Positions 1 to 7,803 of a stretch of 64,000 nucleotides of DNA are shown here, piece by piece. How positions within the stretch are numbered: the first letter of the stretch is position 1; every line of letters begins with the position of its first letter. The notes under the pieces are model-generated. The model was not told the DNA's origin, did no database searches, and saw only the letters and a list, made by a program, of their open reading frames with translations. The translations under genes were made by a program, and so were the position numbers. Source of the stretch: Helicobacter typhlonius (lineage in GTDB: Bacteria; Campylobacterota; Campylobacteria; Campylobacterales; Helicobacteraceae); the NCBI RefSeq assembly GCF_001460635.1, contig NZ_LN907858.1:1856833-1920832 (forward strand), in the 5' to 3' direction.

Positions 1-1
1 A

Positions 2-1246
2 AGTGTCGAAAAATTCCGCTTAGGCTATTGCGGACCAAGCTTTGAAAGTCTAAATTTTATTCGTCAAAATGCACTCAACAAAGAAGAATGCCTCGAATTA
101 GGTGTGATTGGGCGGGACAATGGACGAGAATATGCGCGATTTAGCGATAGAATTATCTTTCCCATTCACTCCCCGAGTGGTAAGGTTGTGGGTTTTGGCG
201 GACGCACAATGAACAATGCAAATGCAAAGTACATCAACTCCCCCCAAAGCAAGGTTTTCAATAAATCGCAACTTCTTTATGGCTACTACATCGCAAAAGA
301 CAAAATCTATAAACAAAAAAAAATCATTGTATGTGAGGGCTATCTTGATGTGATTATGCTTCATCAAGCCGGGTTTGATTACGCTGTGGCAACACTTGGC
401 ACAGCCCTAACTAAAGAGCATTTGCCGCTTTTGCGTAAAGGAGAACCAAAAGTCATTTTAAGCTACGATGGAGACAAAGCCGGGATAAATGCCGCCTTTA
501 AAGCCGCGCAAATGCTTGCTAAAGAAAGTTATGAGGGTGGCGTAGTGATTTTTAGAGACGGAGCAGACCCAGCTGATATGGTTGCCAATAAACAAATTAA
601 TGAATTGAGTGAGATTTTTGCTGCCCCTATGCCCTTTATTGAGTTTATCCTCACCCATATTGCCCAAAGTTACGCACTTGAAAATCCCCTGCAAAAAGAA
701 AAAGCACTCACTGAATCTACACAATTTTTACATACACTAAGCCCACTTTTGCAGGAAGAGTATAAGCCCCTTTTAGCTCGTTTGCTCTCCGTGCCTATAC
801 GCCTCATACACACTCATCGCACACAAACCCCTGCTGTATCATCACACCTCATCACAAATAGCCAAGATTTTGCCGAACTCACATTGCTTAAATCTTTCAT
901 CGAAAAACCCGAACTGATTGACTTTGCGATTGAATATATCGATTCGTCAATTTTTGGCACACACAAAGAAGCCTTTATGCTGATCCTCAACAAACAATAC
1001 GAACAGCCCCAGATTCTAGGCATAAGCCTCAATGAGAGCATAAGAGCACTTCCGGATTTGGAGAGCCTTAAAGAACATTTGCGATTATTTATCGCTCAAG
1101 CCTACACGCGCCTTTTAGCGCAGATTCCACAAACTAAGAATCTAAGTTTAATGCGCAAAAATGATATGATTAGAGACATAAAACACAAAATCCTACGATT
1201 AAAACAAGGAGAACTACTCGCATATGTTAGCATTAGCACTTTTTAG
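2..1246 (+). CDS. dnaG: DNA primase DnaG, 3' part (5' end outside the window)
   Basis: DnaG makes the RNA primers used by the replisome. The frame is open from base 2 with no start, so the zinc-binding domain and part of the catalytic core lie outside the window. The Toprim metal-binding core is clear: EGYLD at 335-349 and DGDKAG at 467-484. The motif FPIHSPSGKVVGFGGR (from about 155) is typical of bacterial DnaG just before Toprim. The remaining C-terminal part is alpha-helical and divergent, as expected for the helicase-binding domain. It overlaps the next gene by 23 bases, which suggests co-transcription. Confidence 0.96.
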   Translation, partial: SVEKFRLGYCGPSFESLNFIRQNALNKEECLELGVIGRDNGREYARFSDRIIFPIHSPSGKVVGFGGRTMNNANAKYINSPQSKVFNKSQLLYGYYIAKDKIYKQKKIIVCEGYLDVIMLHQAGFDYAVATLGTALTKEHLPLLRKGEPKVILSYDGDKAGINAAFKAAQMLAKESYEGGVVIFRDGADPADMVANKQINELSEIFAAPMPFIEFILTHIAQSYALENPLQKEKALTESTQFLHTLSPLLQEEYKPLLARLLSVPIRLIHTHRTQTPAVSSHLITNSQDFAELTLLKSFIEKPELIDFAIEYIDSSIFGTHKEAFMLILNKQYEQPQILGISLNESIRALPDLESLKEHLRLFIAQAYTRLLAQIPQTKNLSLMRKNDMIRDIKHKILRLKQGELLAYVSISTF

Positions 1247-2270
1247 CGGAGGCTGTGATAGCCTTATTTCTATGAAACTCCTCAAAGACCAAGGCATTGA
1301 TGTAATTGCCTTGCACTTTGATATAGGCTTTGGCGGGAACAAGGACAAACTTGAATATTTCCACAATGCCACCGCTCAAATCCCCGTAGAGCTTAGAATC
1401 TTAGACATCAAACGACAATTTTTCAACGATGTGCTTTTCAAGCCAAAATATGGTTATGGTAAATATTTTAATCCCTGCATTGATTGCCACGCTAATATGT
1501 TTGGCAATGCGTTTGATTATCTGCTGAAAGTGGGTGCGGATTTTGTCATAAGCGGCGAGGTGCTAGGACAGCGTCCAAAAAGTCAGCGCAAACAAGCCCT
1601 TGATCAGGTGCGGAGTCTTGTGCGTAAAATCGGGGCGGATTCTAAATTTGATAGTATTTTAAGCCGTGATGGCAGCGATACAAGCAAACCGCAATATCTT
1701 GATGAACTGCTTTTGCGCCCAATGAGTGCAAAGCTTTTAGAGCCAAGCTTCCCTGAAAAGATGGGCTGGGTTAATCGTGAGGAGCTGCTTGATGTGAGCG
1801 GAAGAGGGCGCACACGACAACTTGAAATGATTAAAGAGTATGGATTCAAATATTTTGAAAAGCCCGGCGGTGGGTGTTTATTAACTCAAGATTCTGTGGC
1901 ATTAAAGATTAAGGATTTAACCTCGCATCGTCAAATGCACTTTGAAGATATAGAAATGGTAAAAGTGGGACGCTACCTTGTGCTAGAAAATGGTGCGAGA
2001 TGTGTGATTGCACGCAATGAGGAGGAGAATACCAAACTCGCGCAAAGCAATCCGCAAATGGAGCAAATCATATTGCTAGATTGTGTGGGACCGCTTGGAC
2101 TTGTGGAAAAGGACGCAGGAGAGGAGGATAAGATTCTCGCTGGGCGCATTGCACTAAGCTATGGCAAAACTGAATCTGGCAGGGCATATCAGGTGCAGAT
2201 TGGAGAGAAAATTCATCATCTTATGTCGCTTGAGCGAGAGAAAGCACAGAACTATTTGCTTTTGATGTAA
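1224..2270 (+). CDS. PP-loop (MnmA/ThiI-like) protein with NFACT-R/DUF814-like C-terminus
   Basis: Predicted ATP pyrophosphatase of the tRNA-thiolation superfamily (348 aa). Residues 8-13 read SGGCDS, the PP-loop that binds ATP. A CIDCH motif near residue 87 and PGGGCLLT near residue 215 resemble conserved Cys sites of ThiI/MnmA-like sulfurtransferases. From about residue 240 the sequence (ARCVIARNEEENTKL) resembles the NFACT-R/DUF814 RNA-binding domain. The ATG at 1224 lies inside the end of dnaG, with AAGGAG some 12 bases upstream. The combination suggests tRNA uridine modification, but the substrate is not proven. It is distinct from canonical MnmA in length and C-terminus. Confidence 0.75.
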   Translation: MLALALFSGGCDSLISMKLLKDQGIDVIALHFDIGFGGNKDKLEYFHNATAQIPVELRILDIKRQFFNDVLFKPKYGYGKYFNPCIDCHANMFGNAFDYLLKVGADFVISGEVLGQRPKSQRKQALDQVRSLVRKIGADSKFDSILSRDGSDTSKPQYLDELLLRPMSAKLLEPSFPEKMGWVNREELLDVSGRGRTRQLEMIKEYGFKYFEKPGGGCLLTQDSVALKIKDLTSHRQMHFEDIEMVKVGRYLVLENGARCVIARNEEENTKLAQSNPQMEQIILLDCVGPLGLVEKDAGEEDKILAGRIALSYGKTESGRAYQVQIGEKIHHLMSLEREKAQNYLLLM

Positions 2271-2335
2271 AAATTTTAAACTTTAATCTGCTAGAATACT
2301 GCACTTTTTAGAGGTTTATGAATGAAGGAGTTATT

Positions 2336-2596
2336 ATGAAATGCGCGGTTGCCTTTCTCATAAGATTTTTAACTCTATGTAATACAAGCTGTATGCTTAA
2401 AGGAAGTCTCGCTCATATGGCTTCTAGCTCCATAGGTTGCACACCTTCAGAAATCACTATCAAAAAGAATAGATATGGATTTGTAAATGATAGTTATGTA
2501 GCTCAATGCAGAGGGGGAGGACTTATTACTGCACGACAAGCAAATGTTTGTGGAGGCAATACTGCAAATACAAAATGTGCGCAATCAATGCCATAA
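2336..2596 (+). CDS. Small hypothetical envelope protein
   Basis: An 86-residue protein of unknown function. The start at 2336 is chosen over the ATG at 2318 because AAGGAG (2325-2330) sits at good spacing before 2336. The N-terminus (MKCAVAFLIRFLTLCNTSC) is hydrophobic, with a possible lipobox-like Cys. The C-terminal part, IGCTPSEITI followed by Tyr/Gly-rich residues and CRGGG, recalls small Cys-containing lipoproteins found widely in proteobacteria. It lies 20 bases upstream of another small membrane ORF with its own strong ribosome site, so the two are probably co-expressed. Confidence 0.6.
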   Translation: MKCAVAFLIRFLTLCNTSCMLKGSLAHMASSSIGCTPSEITIKKNRYGFVNDSYVAQCRGGGLITARQANVCGGNTANTKCAQSMP

Positions 2597-2616
2597 TATG
2601 ATGTTAAGGAGCGAAA

Positions 2617-2760
2617 ATGGGCTTTGAGATTATGGGTATGCGTGTATGGGACTTAAGTCAGCCATTTGGCTATTTTGAGGCATTTAGTGGCATAGCTATT
2701 GTGTGCCTGTGTGCGGGGCTATGTTTATGCCTCCTACGATATTTTCCACCAAAAGCATAA
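2617..2760 (+). CDS. 47-residue single-pass membrane protein
   Basis: Short ORF starting MGFEIMGMRVWDLSQPFGYF, preceded by a strong AAGGAG at 2606-2611, five bases before the ATG. Residues about 24-41 (AIVCLCAGLCLCLLRYF) form one Cys/Leu-rich transmembrane segment followed by a short basic end. I do not recognise a family. The ribosome site and tandem position after 2336-2596 support a real gene. The start is the first of three in-frame ATGs (2617, 2632, 2638), chosen for its spacing. Confidence 0.5.
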   Translation: MGFEIMGMRVWDLSQPFGYFEAFSGIAIVCLCAGLCLCLLRYFPPKA

Positions 2761-3056
2761 CATCTCAAGATGAGATTTAGCCCTAACAAACCTTGATATA
2801 AGTGCTTTTATAACAAATCTTTTCAAACTTATTATAGCTGCTATCGCGCGAGTGGTAGGGTGTTTTTTGTTTCGCTCGGGGGGGGGGGTGATTTTAGAGG
2901 ATTCTCATTGAGAGGATTCTAAAATGCGCACTACTTTAACTTATAGTGAGTTTTTGTTCGGGCTTTTGCGGTGGAGTTTTTAGAATCTTTATGCACAAAG
3001 TCCAATCGCAGCCTAGCGCATAAAAAAATTTTGCATAAATGGAGCGTCTTTGAGGC
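2761..3056. other. Intergenic region with G11 tract, no convincing gene
   Basis: This 296-base stretch lies between a small membrane ORF and the end of a convergent pseudogene. It holds the G11 run at 2878-2888 and a direct repeat of AGAGGATTCT (2897-2906 and 2911-2920). A frame crossing the G run is open from about 2775 to a TAA near 2920 but has no ATG start. A 19-codon ORF at 2924-2983 follows a GAGAGG, which is weak support. The region may be the remnant of a lost gene. Confidence 0.5.
2878..2888 (+). repeat. Homopolymeric G11 tract
   Basis: Eleven consecutive G residues. Tracts of this length in Helicobacter and Campylobacter are prone to slipped-strand length change and often control phase-variable genes. 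Here no intact gene spans it. Confidence 0.9.
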
Positions 3057-3603
3057 TTAAATTGCTATTAACAATCCACGCATTCGCTTCAAATTCACAA
3101 TCTCAATCTCACCCTCCATTATGCCATTGCCAAGTATATGCGCACTTGCGCGATAGACCGAGGCATTTCTTTCTCTGCTTCATTTACTGCCTTCTCTTCA
3201 TTAATGGAATCTTGATTGAGATGTGTTTGATGGTTTGATTGAGCGTGGCTTGAGTGAGGCTCTTGTGTAGATTCTGCTTCGGTAGATGTGCTTTTTAGGG
3301 GTGTAATGTTTAGAATCTCCACCCTTTGAAGCCTCCTGCCATTTGAGCTCTCGTGCTTTCTGCACTCACAAAGAGATTTGCCGTTCGACTTTCTCCCAAA
3401 GTGTGCAAAAAATAACCAATACTTGAATAGCGCAAAAACTTTTGCACATCGCCACCAAAAAGCCCCTGCATATAGCCCTCAATCGCCGCTTTTTGTGCCT
3501 TTGCTTCTTTTTCTTGTGGAGAGCCTTCACACCCACTGAATATAAAGACAAGACAAAGCGGCAGGGCTAAAATGAGCGCATATAGCTTCTTTACATTACT
3601 CAC
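3057..3603 (-). pseudogene. Lipoprotein pseudogene with at least two frameshifts
   Basis: The gene begins with GTG at 3603 and a lipoprotein signal (hydrophobic stretch ending FSGC near residue 24), then continues as a small periplasmic domain. The first frame stops at 3310 (GGFKGWRF-stop). Losing one G from the GGG near 3318 would continue it as FKGVEILNITPLKS, a frame open to 3119. A second break near 3119-3130, where an eight-base insertion resembling a local duplication (GCATAATG) would explain it, leads to MEGEIEIVNLKRMRGLL and a stop at 3057. The joined product resembles DUF4878-like lipoproteins, in which a beta-strand domain ends with a VNLKR-type motif. It lies 3 bases after the PhnA-domain gene and was probably co-transcribed with it. 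The frame-by-frame continuity is seen; the family is inference. Confidence 0.65.
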
Positions 3604-3606
3604 AAC

Positions 3607-3816
3607 TTACACCTTTTTCAAAAAGCAGGTTTTAAGCACCACCACGCCGCATTTATCCACCTTTGCCTCAACCTCATCATCTTTATGAGTGAGACGGATA
3701 TTTTTGATAGTCGTGCCACGTTTTATGGTGCTACTTGCACCCTTAATTTTTAAATCCTTAATCACGCTCACGCTATCACCTGCATTGAGTTCCGATCCAT
3801 TGGAATCTTTTGGCAT
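3607..3816 (-). CDS. PhnA-domain (YjdM-like) protein
   Basis: A 69-residue protein matching the C-terminal PhnA/YjdM domain: DSNGSELNAGDSVSVIKDL near the start, then IKRGTTIKNIRL and a final VVLKTCFLKKV. This family was named for alkylphosphonate use, but the link is doubtful and its role is unknown. The start at 3816 is chosen because AAGGA precedes it and the match to the domain begins there; a longer frame to 3921 adds unrelated residues. The N-terminal zinc-ribbon found in full-length YjdM is absent, which is common for short homologues. Confidence 0.8.
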   Translation of the reverse strand: MPKDSNGSELNAGDSVSVIKDLKIKGASSTIKRGTTIKNIRLTHKDDEVEAKVDKCGVVVLKTCFLKKV

Positions 3817-3996
3817 TTGTTGTTCCTTTGTATAAAATAAAGCGACATTATAGAATCTTTGTTGGCGTTTATCAAGCAGGAGTGCGAAGCATAAAGTCTT
3901 GAATAAGCCTAAATGCAGCATAAGCTTAGGCTTGGCATAATCCTTGCTTAAGCTTGTATATTGAAGAAATATCTTAAGAGCATAGAAGGAGGAAAA

Positions 3997-4329
3997 ATGG
4001 CACTAAGCCCTATTGGAAATGTTACTTATATCAACCAAAATTCCCAGCTTGGCTCGATTCAGCACGCAAATAATATGCAAAAGGTGGATTTTGCGCTCAA
4101 TGCAAATATGCAAGAATTTGTAGATAAATTAAAGGCTGTGCAAGAAGTCTCTCCAGCACCGCAAGTGGAGGCTGTCGACCCCGAAAAAGATGAGAGCAAG
4201 AAACGTGAGTTTGAAGAAAAGCAAAAGGAAAAAGAGCAAGATTCTCAAAACACTGCGGAATCCTTTGTAGAGGACGAAACCCCCATTTATAGCGCAGATA
4301 ATACCCATTTGCTTGATATTAAGGCTTAG
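3997..4329 (+). CDS. Conserved hypothetical cytoplasmic protein, charged C-terminal half
   Basis: A 110-residue protein starting MALSPIGNVTYINQNSQLGS. The start at 3997 is preceded by AGAAGGAGG, an excellent ribosome site; the in-frame ATG at 3961 is ignored. The N-terminal half is neutral, and the C-terminal half (about residues 55-95) is rich in Glu, Lys and Gln and likely a coiled coil or disordered. It has no signal peptide or membrane segment. The N-terminal pattern looks like a small protein conserved in Helicobacter and Campylobacter, but I cannot assign a function. Confidence 0.7.
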   Translation: MALSPIGNVTYINQNSQLGSIQHANNMQKVDFALNANMQEFVDKLKAVQEVSPAPQVEAVDPEKDESKKREFEEKQKEKEQDSQNTAESFVEDETPIYSADNTHLLDIKA

Positions 4330-4406
4330 AAAAATACAAAGGATAAAAAATGAAACACATATTCCTACACTCACTTTAATATGATAAAACAATGTGAAGC
4401 CAAGCG

Positions 4407-4896
4407 ATGATTGATAATGCGGTGATTCTTTGGGCTTCTTTAATTTTTGTGCCTTTATTAATTTTTATGTTTAAACCTCAATGGAGATTCTTTGCTATTT
4501 GCTTATCGTGTGCTAATTTGTGTTTTTGTGCTATCAGTGATATAACTCTCATTTTTAATGATAATTTATGGGGATTGCTACAAACAGAACTAAATGTATC
4601 CAAAAGTATGTTTTTGCATATGAGAGCATTTTAACTTGTCTTTATTTAGCTTTATTGTTTGTAGCATATAAATATATCAAAATTCGTGTAATAATTTTTA
4701 TATACTTCATCTTGTGCAATATATTATTACCTTTTAATCTTAAAGTAAAATTTTAAAATATATTGCTGCATTACTTTGTGCTATTTTAGTGACCTTTTTA
4801 GAATCTCCCTCTACACTTAAACTCTATGAGGGCTATATCCGTACAAGTGAATTAGAGTATCTTGCACCTTTTGGCGAGAATTATATTAAAAGATGA
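4407..4896 (+). pseudogene. Small membrane protein gene broken by two frameshifts
   Basis: Three consecutive open segments in different frames read as one hydrophobic protein. Segment one (4407-4634) has two transmembrane stretches (VILWASLIFVPLLIFMF, FFAICLSCANLCFCAIS). Segment two, entered near 4620, continues ILTCLYLALLFVAYKY and IIFIYFILCNILL and stops near 4756. Segment three, entered near 4752 at an A/T-rich run (AAAATTTTAAAA), reads KYIAALLCAILVTFLESPS and ends LAPFGENYIKR at 4896. The hydrophobic periodicity and the late hydrophilic end argue for one former four- or five-helix protein. I do not recognise the family. Confidence 0.6.
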
Positions 4897-5085
4897 GGAG
4901 TGCTATGGTATTCTTGCCTATACTTTCTATATACACCCTAACATAAAGTATTCCTTATGTCTCATCTCTCCTTTACTATCACTAAAGCTCATATCAAAGA
5001 GAGTTTAGAATCTAAAACTAGCTATAAGCGTAACGATTCTAACTTATCTCTTTAGCTCATAAGAACTTTACTATTTAAGGGGTGG

Positions 5086-7290
5086 CTAACCCCTTGCGAT
5101 TTGCTCTATTATCGCATTAAAGCTTTTGCTTGGGCGCATAATCGCATTTGCTTTATTATCATCAAATTTATAATACCCGCCTAAATCCACTTTCGCACCT
5201 TGCGCGCCATTAAATTCAGCACGGATAGAATCTTGCTTAGATTCTAGCTCATCTGCGATTGGTTTAAAAAATGCAGCAACGCTAGAATCTGCGCCTTGAT
5301 TTGCTAAAGCTCTTGTAAAATACATCGCTAAATAGAAATGGCTTGTGCGGTTGTCATCTTCGCCGACTTTGCGCGAAGGAGCTTTATTGTTATTAAGCCA
5401 CTCGCCAATCGCGCTATCAAGCGCGTCCGCTAGAACTTTTGCCTTGGCACTATTTTGCTTTTGTGAGTAGAACTCTAAACTTGCTTGAAGTGCTAAAAAC
5501 TCGCCCAAGCTATCCCAGCGCAAGTGGTTTTCATCTACGAGTTGTTCTACTTGCTTTGGCGCACTTCCGCCCGCACCTGTTTCAAACATCGCACCACCAT
5601 TAAGCATAGGCACGACAGAAAGCATTTTCGCACTTGTACCAAGCTCCAAAATAGGGAACAAGTCAGTAAGATAATCTCGCAATACATTGCCTGTAATAGA
5701 AATCGCATTTTTACCCGCTCTTATAAGGCGCAAAGATTCTAAACACGCCTCTTTTGGTGCTAGAATCTCTATGTTTTTGCCCTTTTCTTTTAGTCTCTTT
5801 TGCACCAAATCAATCATAATTTTATTGCTTGCTCTTTTTTCATCTAGCCAGAAAATCGCCTTATCACCCGTAATATCAGCGCGTTCAATGCCTAAATCAA
5901 TCCAATTTTGCACCGCATCAAATTTTGCTTGATTTGCACGATAGATGTTATTTTTACGCACCTTGTGAGAGAGAAGCACTTTTCCTGCAGCATCTACAAT
6001 TACAAATTCGCCATCATTTGGAGCTATGAAAGTTTTATCGTGTGAGCCATATTCTTGCGCCTTTTTTGCCATAAGCCCGACATTGCTTACACTCCCTAGC
6101 TTTGTAGGCTCAAGTGTGCCATTTTTGCGCAAATCCTCAATTACAGCCTCATAAATTGTCGCATAAGTCTTATCCGGAATCACAGCATTCGCATCGCATT
6201 CATCTCCATTTTTATCCCACAATCTTGCGCCATTTTTGAGCATTGCAGGCATAGAAGCATCAACGATAACATCGCTAGGAATATGCAAATTCGTAATGCC
6301 CTTGTCGGAATTTACCATAGAAATTTTTGCGCTTTTTTCTAAAATCTCATTATATTTAGCTAAAATCTCCGCCTTTTTCGGGCTAGATTCTATCTTGCTT
6401 AGAAGCTCACTCACGCCATTGTTTGCATTCACGCCAAGCTTTGTAAGCTCATCGCCAAAAGATTCAAAAATTTCTTTAAAATAAGCCTTAACCGCATAGC
6501 CAAAAAGCACAGGGTCGCTTACTTTCATCATCGTAGCTTTTAAATGCAGTGAGAAAAGGATATTGTCCCTTTTGCAATTTGCTATCTGCTCTTCATAAAA
6601 TGCGCTAAGCTTTGCCACATCCATAAATGTCGCGTCCAAAATCTCATTTTGTTCAAGCTTCAAGCCCTCTTTTAGCACCTTCTCCCCGCTAGAATCTTTA
6701 AAGATAATCTTAGCAGTTGTGGGAGATTCAATAAGAACCGCTTTTTCATTATCAAAAAAATCGCCATCACGCATATAGCTCACAAGACTTTTGCAGTCCT
6801 TGCTAAAAGGCACGACACGATAGGGATTTTTCTGCGCATAGGATTTCACCGCGTTTGTGCTGCGGCGGTCGGAATTGCCTTGTCTAAGCACAGGATTCAC
6901 AGCCGAGCCGAGCACTTTTTGATATTTTTCTTTAATGGCTTTTTGCTCGTCATTTTGTGGCTCATCAGGGAAGTTTGGCACATCATAGCCTTTGCCTTGC
7001 AATTCTTTAATTGCCGCTTTGAGTTGGGGAATTGAGGCAGAAATATTAGGTGTTTTGATGAGATTTGCGCTTGGCTCTTTTACAAGCTCACCTAAAAGCG
7101 TGAGGGCATCTTCCACTTGCTGGTCTTTTTTAAGTCGCTCAGGGAATTGTGCCAAGATTCTAGCAGAGAGCGAAATATCTGAAGTTGCTACCTCAATATT
7201 TGCGTGTGCTAAAAACGCTTTGACAATAGGCAAAAAAGAGTAGGTTGCAAGAGCTGGAGACTCATCTGTAAGGGTGTAAGTAATTTTCAT
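5086..7290 (-). CDS. icd: Isocitrate dehydrogenase, NADP-dependent, monomeric type
   Basis: Oxidises isocitrate to 2-oxoglutarate in the TCA cycle, usually with NADP. At 734 residues it has the length of the monomeric IDH family (about 740), unrelated in size to the 420-residue homodimeric enzyme of H. pylori. Family stretches are clear: the N-terminal MKITYTLTDESPALATYSFLPIV, RQGNSDRRSTNAVKSYA near residue 140, and GTSAKMLSVVPMLNGGAMFETGAGG in the last third. AAAGGA precedes the ATG. Neighbours are unrelated, so it is probably monocistronic. The stop lies in a short hairpin (AAGGGGT/ACCCCTT) with no good T-run. Confidence 0.97.
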   Translation of the reverse strand: MKITYTLTDESPALATYSFLPIVKAFLAHANIEVATSDISLSARILAQFPERLKKDQQVEDALTLLGELVKEPSANLIKTPNISASIPQLKAAIKELQGKGYDVPNFPDEPQNDEQKAIKEKYQKVLGSAVNPVLRQGNSDRRSTNAVKSYAQKNPYRVVPFSKDCKSLVSYMRDGDFFDNEKAVLIESPTTAKIIFKDSSGEKVLKEGLKLEQNEILDATFMDVAKLSAFYEEQIANCKRDNILFSLHLKATMMKVSDPVLFGYAVKAYFKEIFESFGDELTKLGVNANNGVSELLSKIESSPKKAEILAKYNEILEKSAKISMVNSDKGITNLHIPSDVIVDASMPAMLKNGARLWDKNGDECDANAVIPDKTYATIYEAVIEDLRKNGTLEPTKLGSVSNVGLMAKKAQEYGSHDKTFIAPNDGEFVIVDAAGKVLLSHKVRKNNIYRANQAKFDAVQNWIDLGIERADITGDKAIFWLDEKRASNKIMIDLVQKRLKEKGKNIEILAPKEACLESLRLIRAGKNAISITGNVLRDYLTDLFPILELGTSAKMLSVVPMLNGGAMFETGAGGSAPKQVEQLVDENHLRWDSLGEFLALQASLEFYSQKQNSAKAKVLADALDSAIGEWLNNNKAPSRKVGEDDNRTSHFYLAMYFTRALANQGADSSVAAFFKPIADELESKQDSIRAEFNGAQGAKVDLGGYYKFDDNKANAIMRPSKSFNAIIEQIARG

Positions 7291-7324
7291 AAGCTATCCT
7301 TTAATGTAAAATGGTAATGCTTAA

Positions 7325-7330
7325 AGTATA
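7325..7330 (-). promoter_or_regulatory. Predicted -10 element for icd
   Basis: TATACT on the minus strand, about 35 bases before the icd ATG, in an AT-rich context without a recognisable -35, as is usual for the Campylobacterota housekeeping sigma factor. Confidence 0.5.
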
Positions 7331-7484
7331 GCAAATTTGATTTTCTTTAAGGCAATAGATAAAAATTCTTTAAACTTTTATCGTCCAACTTGGCAGATAG
7401 GTAGCAAAACATTTCTATTTCGTGGCTACTTGCTATATTCACGCTATTTAGATAGAATCAGCCTAGATTAAACTAGGACAAACT

Positions 7485-7790
7485 ATGCGCTATATTCTCA
7501 TCATATACAGCTTAATAAGTCTATGTGGCTGCTCTAGCTTTATGGAATTTTTAGCAAGCGAAGATTCAAAAAGAGCGTGGCATGGCTTTGCAAGACAAGA
7601 AGACTTTAAGCGGCAGTTTGAAAGCAATGCCAACACAGGCACATCAAAAGGAGACTTTGCACCAACTTTGTATGGACCATAGAAAACAAAAATCTCTTTA
7701 CCCCCCAACCCCTATGTAGAAAAAATAGAAGAATCTTTGCAAAACACTACTTTGTCTATCTATGAATTTACTAGTCTCCCATCATATTGA
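7485..7790 (+). pseudogene. Small lipoprotein gene with in-frame TAG
   Basis: The first 65 codons encode a lipoprotein: a hydrophobic signal (MRYILIIYSLISLCGC) with lipobox LCGC at residues 13-16, then a short polar domain. The frame stops at TAG (7680-7682). It then stays open for another 35 codons with protein-like content (LPPNPYVEKIEESLQNTTLS) to a TGA at 7788-7790. This looks like one former 101-residue protein cut by a single nonsense change. The truncated 65-residue form may still be made. An alternative is that the shorter form is the natural end and the rest is chance. The function is unknown. Confidence 0.55.
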
Positions 7791-7803
7791 GGCAAAGCCA
7801 AAT

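Noticed and set aside
2890..2920. Direct repeat AGAGGATTCT as a possible transposon target duplication
   Set aside because: No inverted repeats or transposase nearby; the repeat is part of the general AGATTCT excess.
2924..2983. A 19-codon ORF after the G11 tract
   Set aside because: Weak ribosome site and no conserved features; it ends in the frequent TAGAATCT motif.
4351..4380. A nine-codon ORF (MKHIFLHSL) after a ribosome-like AAAGGA
   Set aside because: Too short, with no downstream biosynthetic gene that would need a leader peptide.
5077..5096. Hairpin AAGGGGT/ACCCCTT at the end of icd
   Set aside because: The stem is short and is not followed by a T-run on the icd strand, so it is not called as a terminator.
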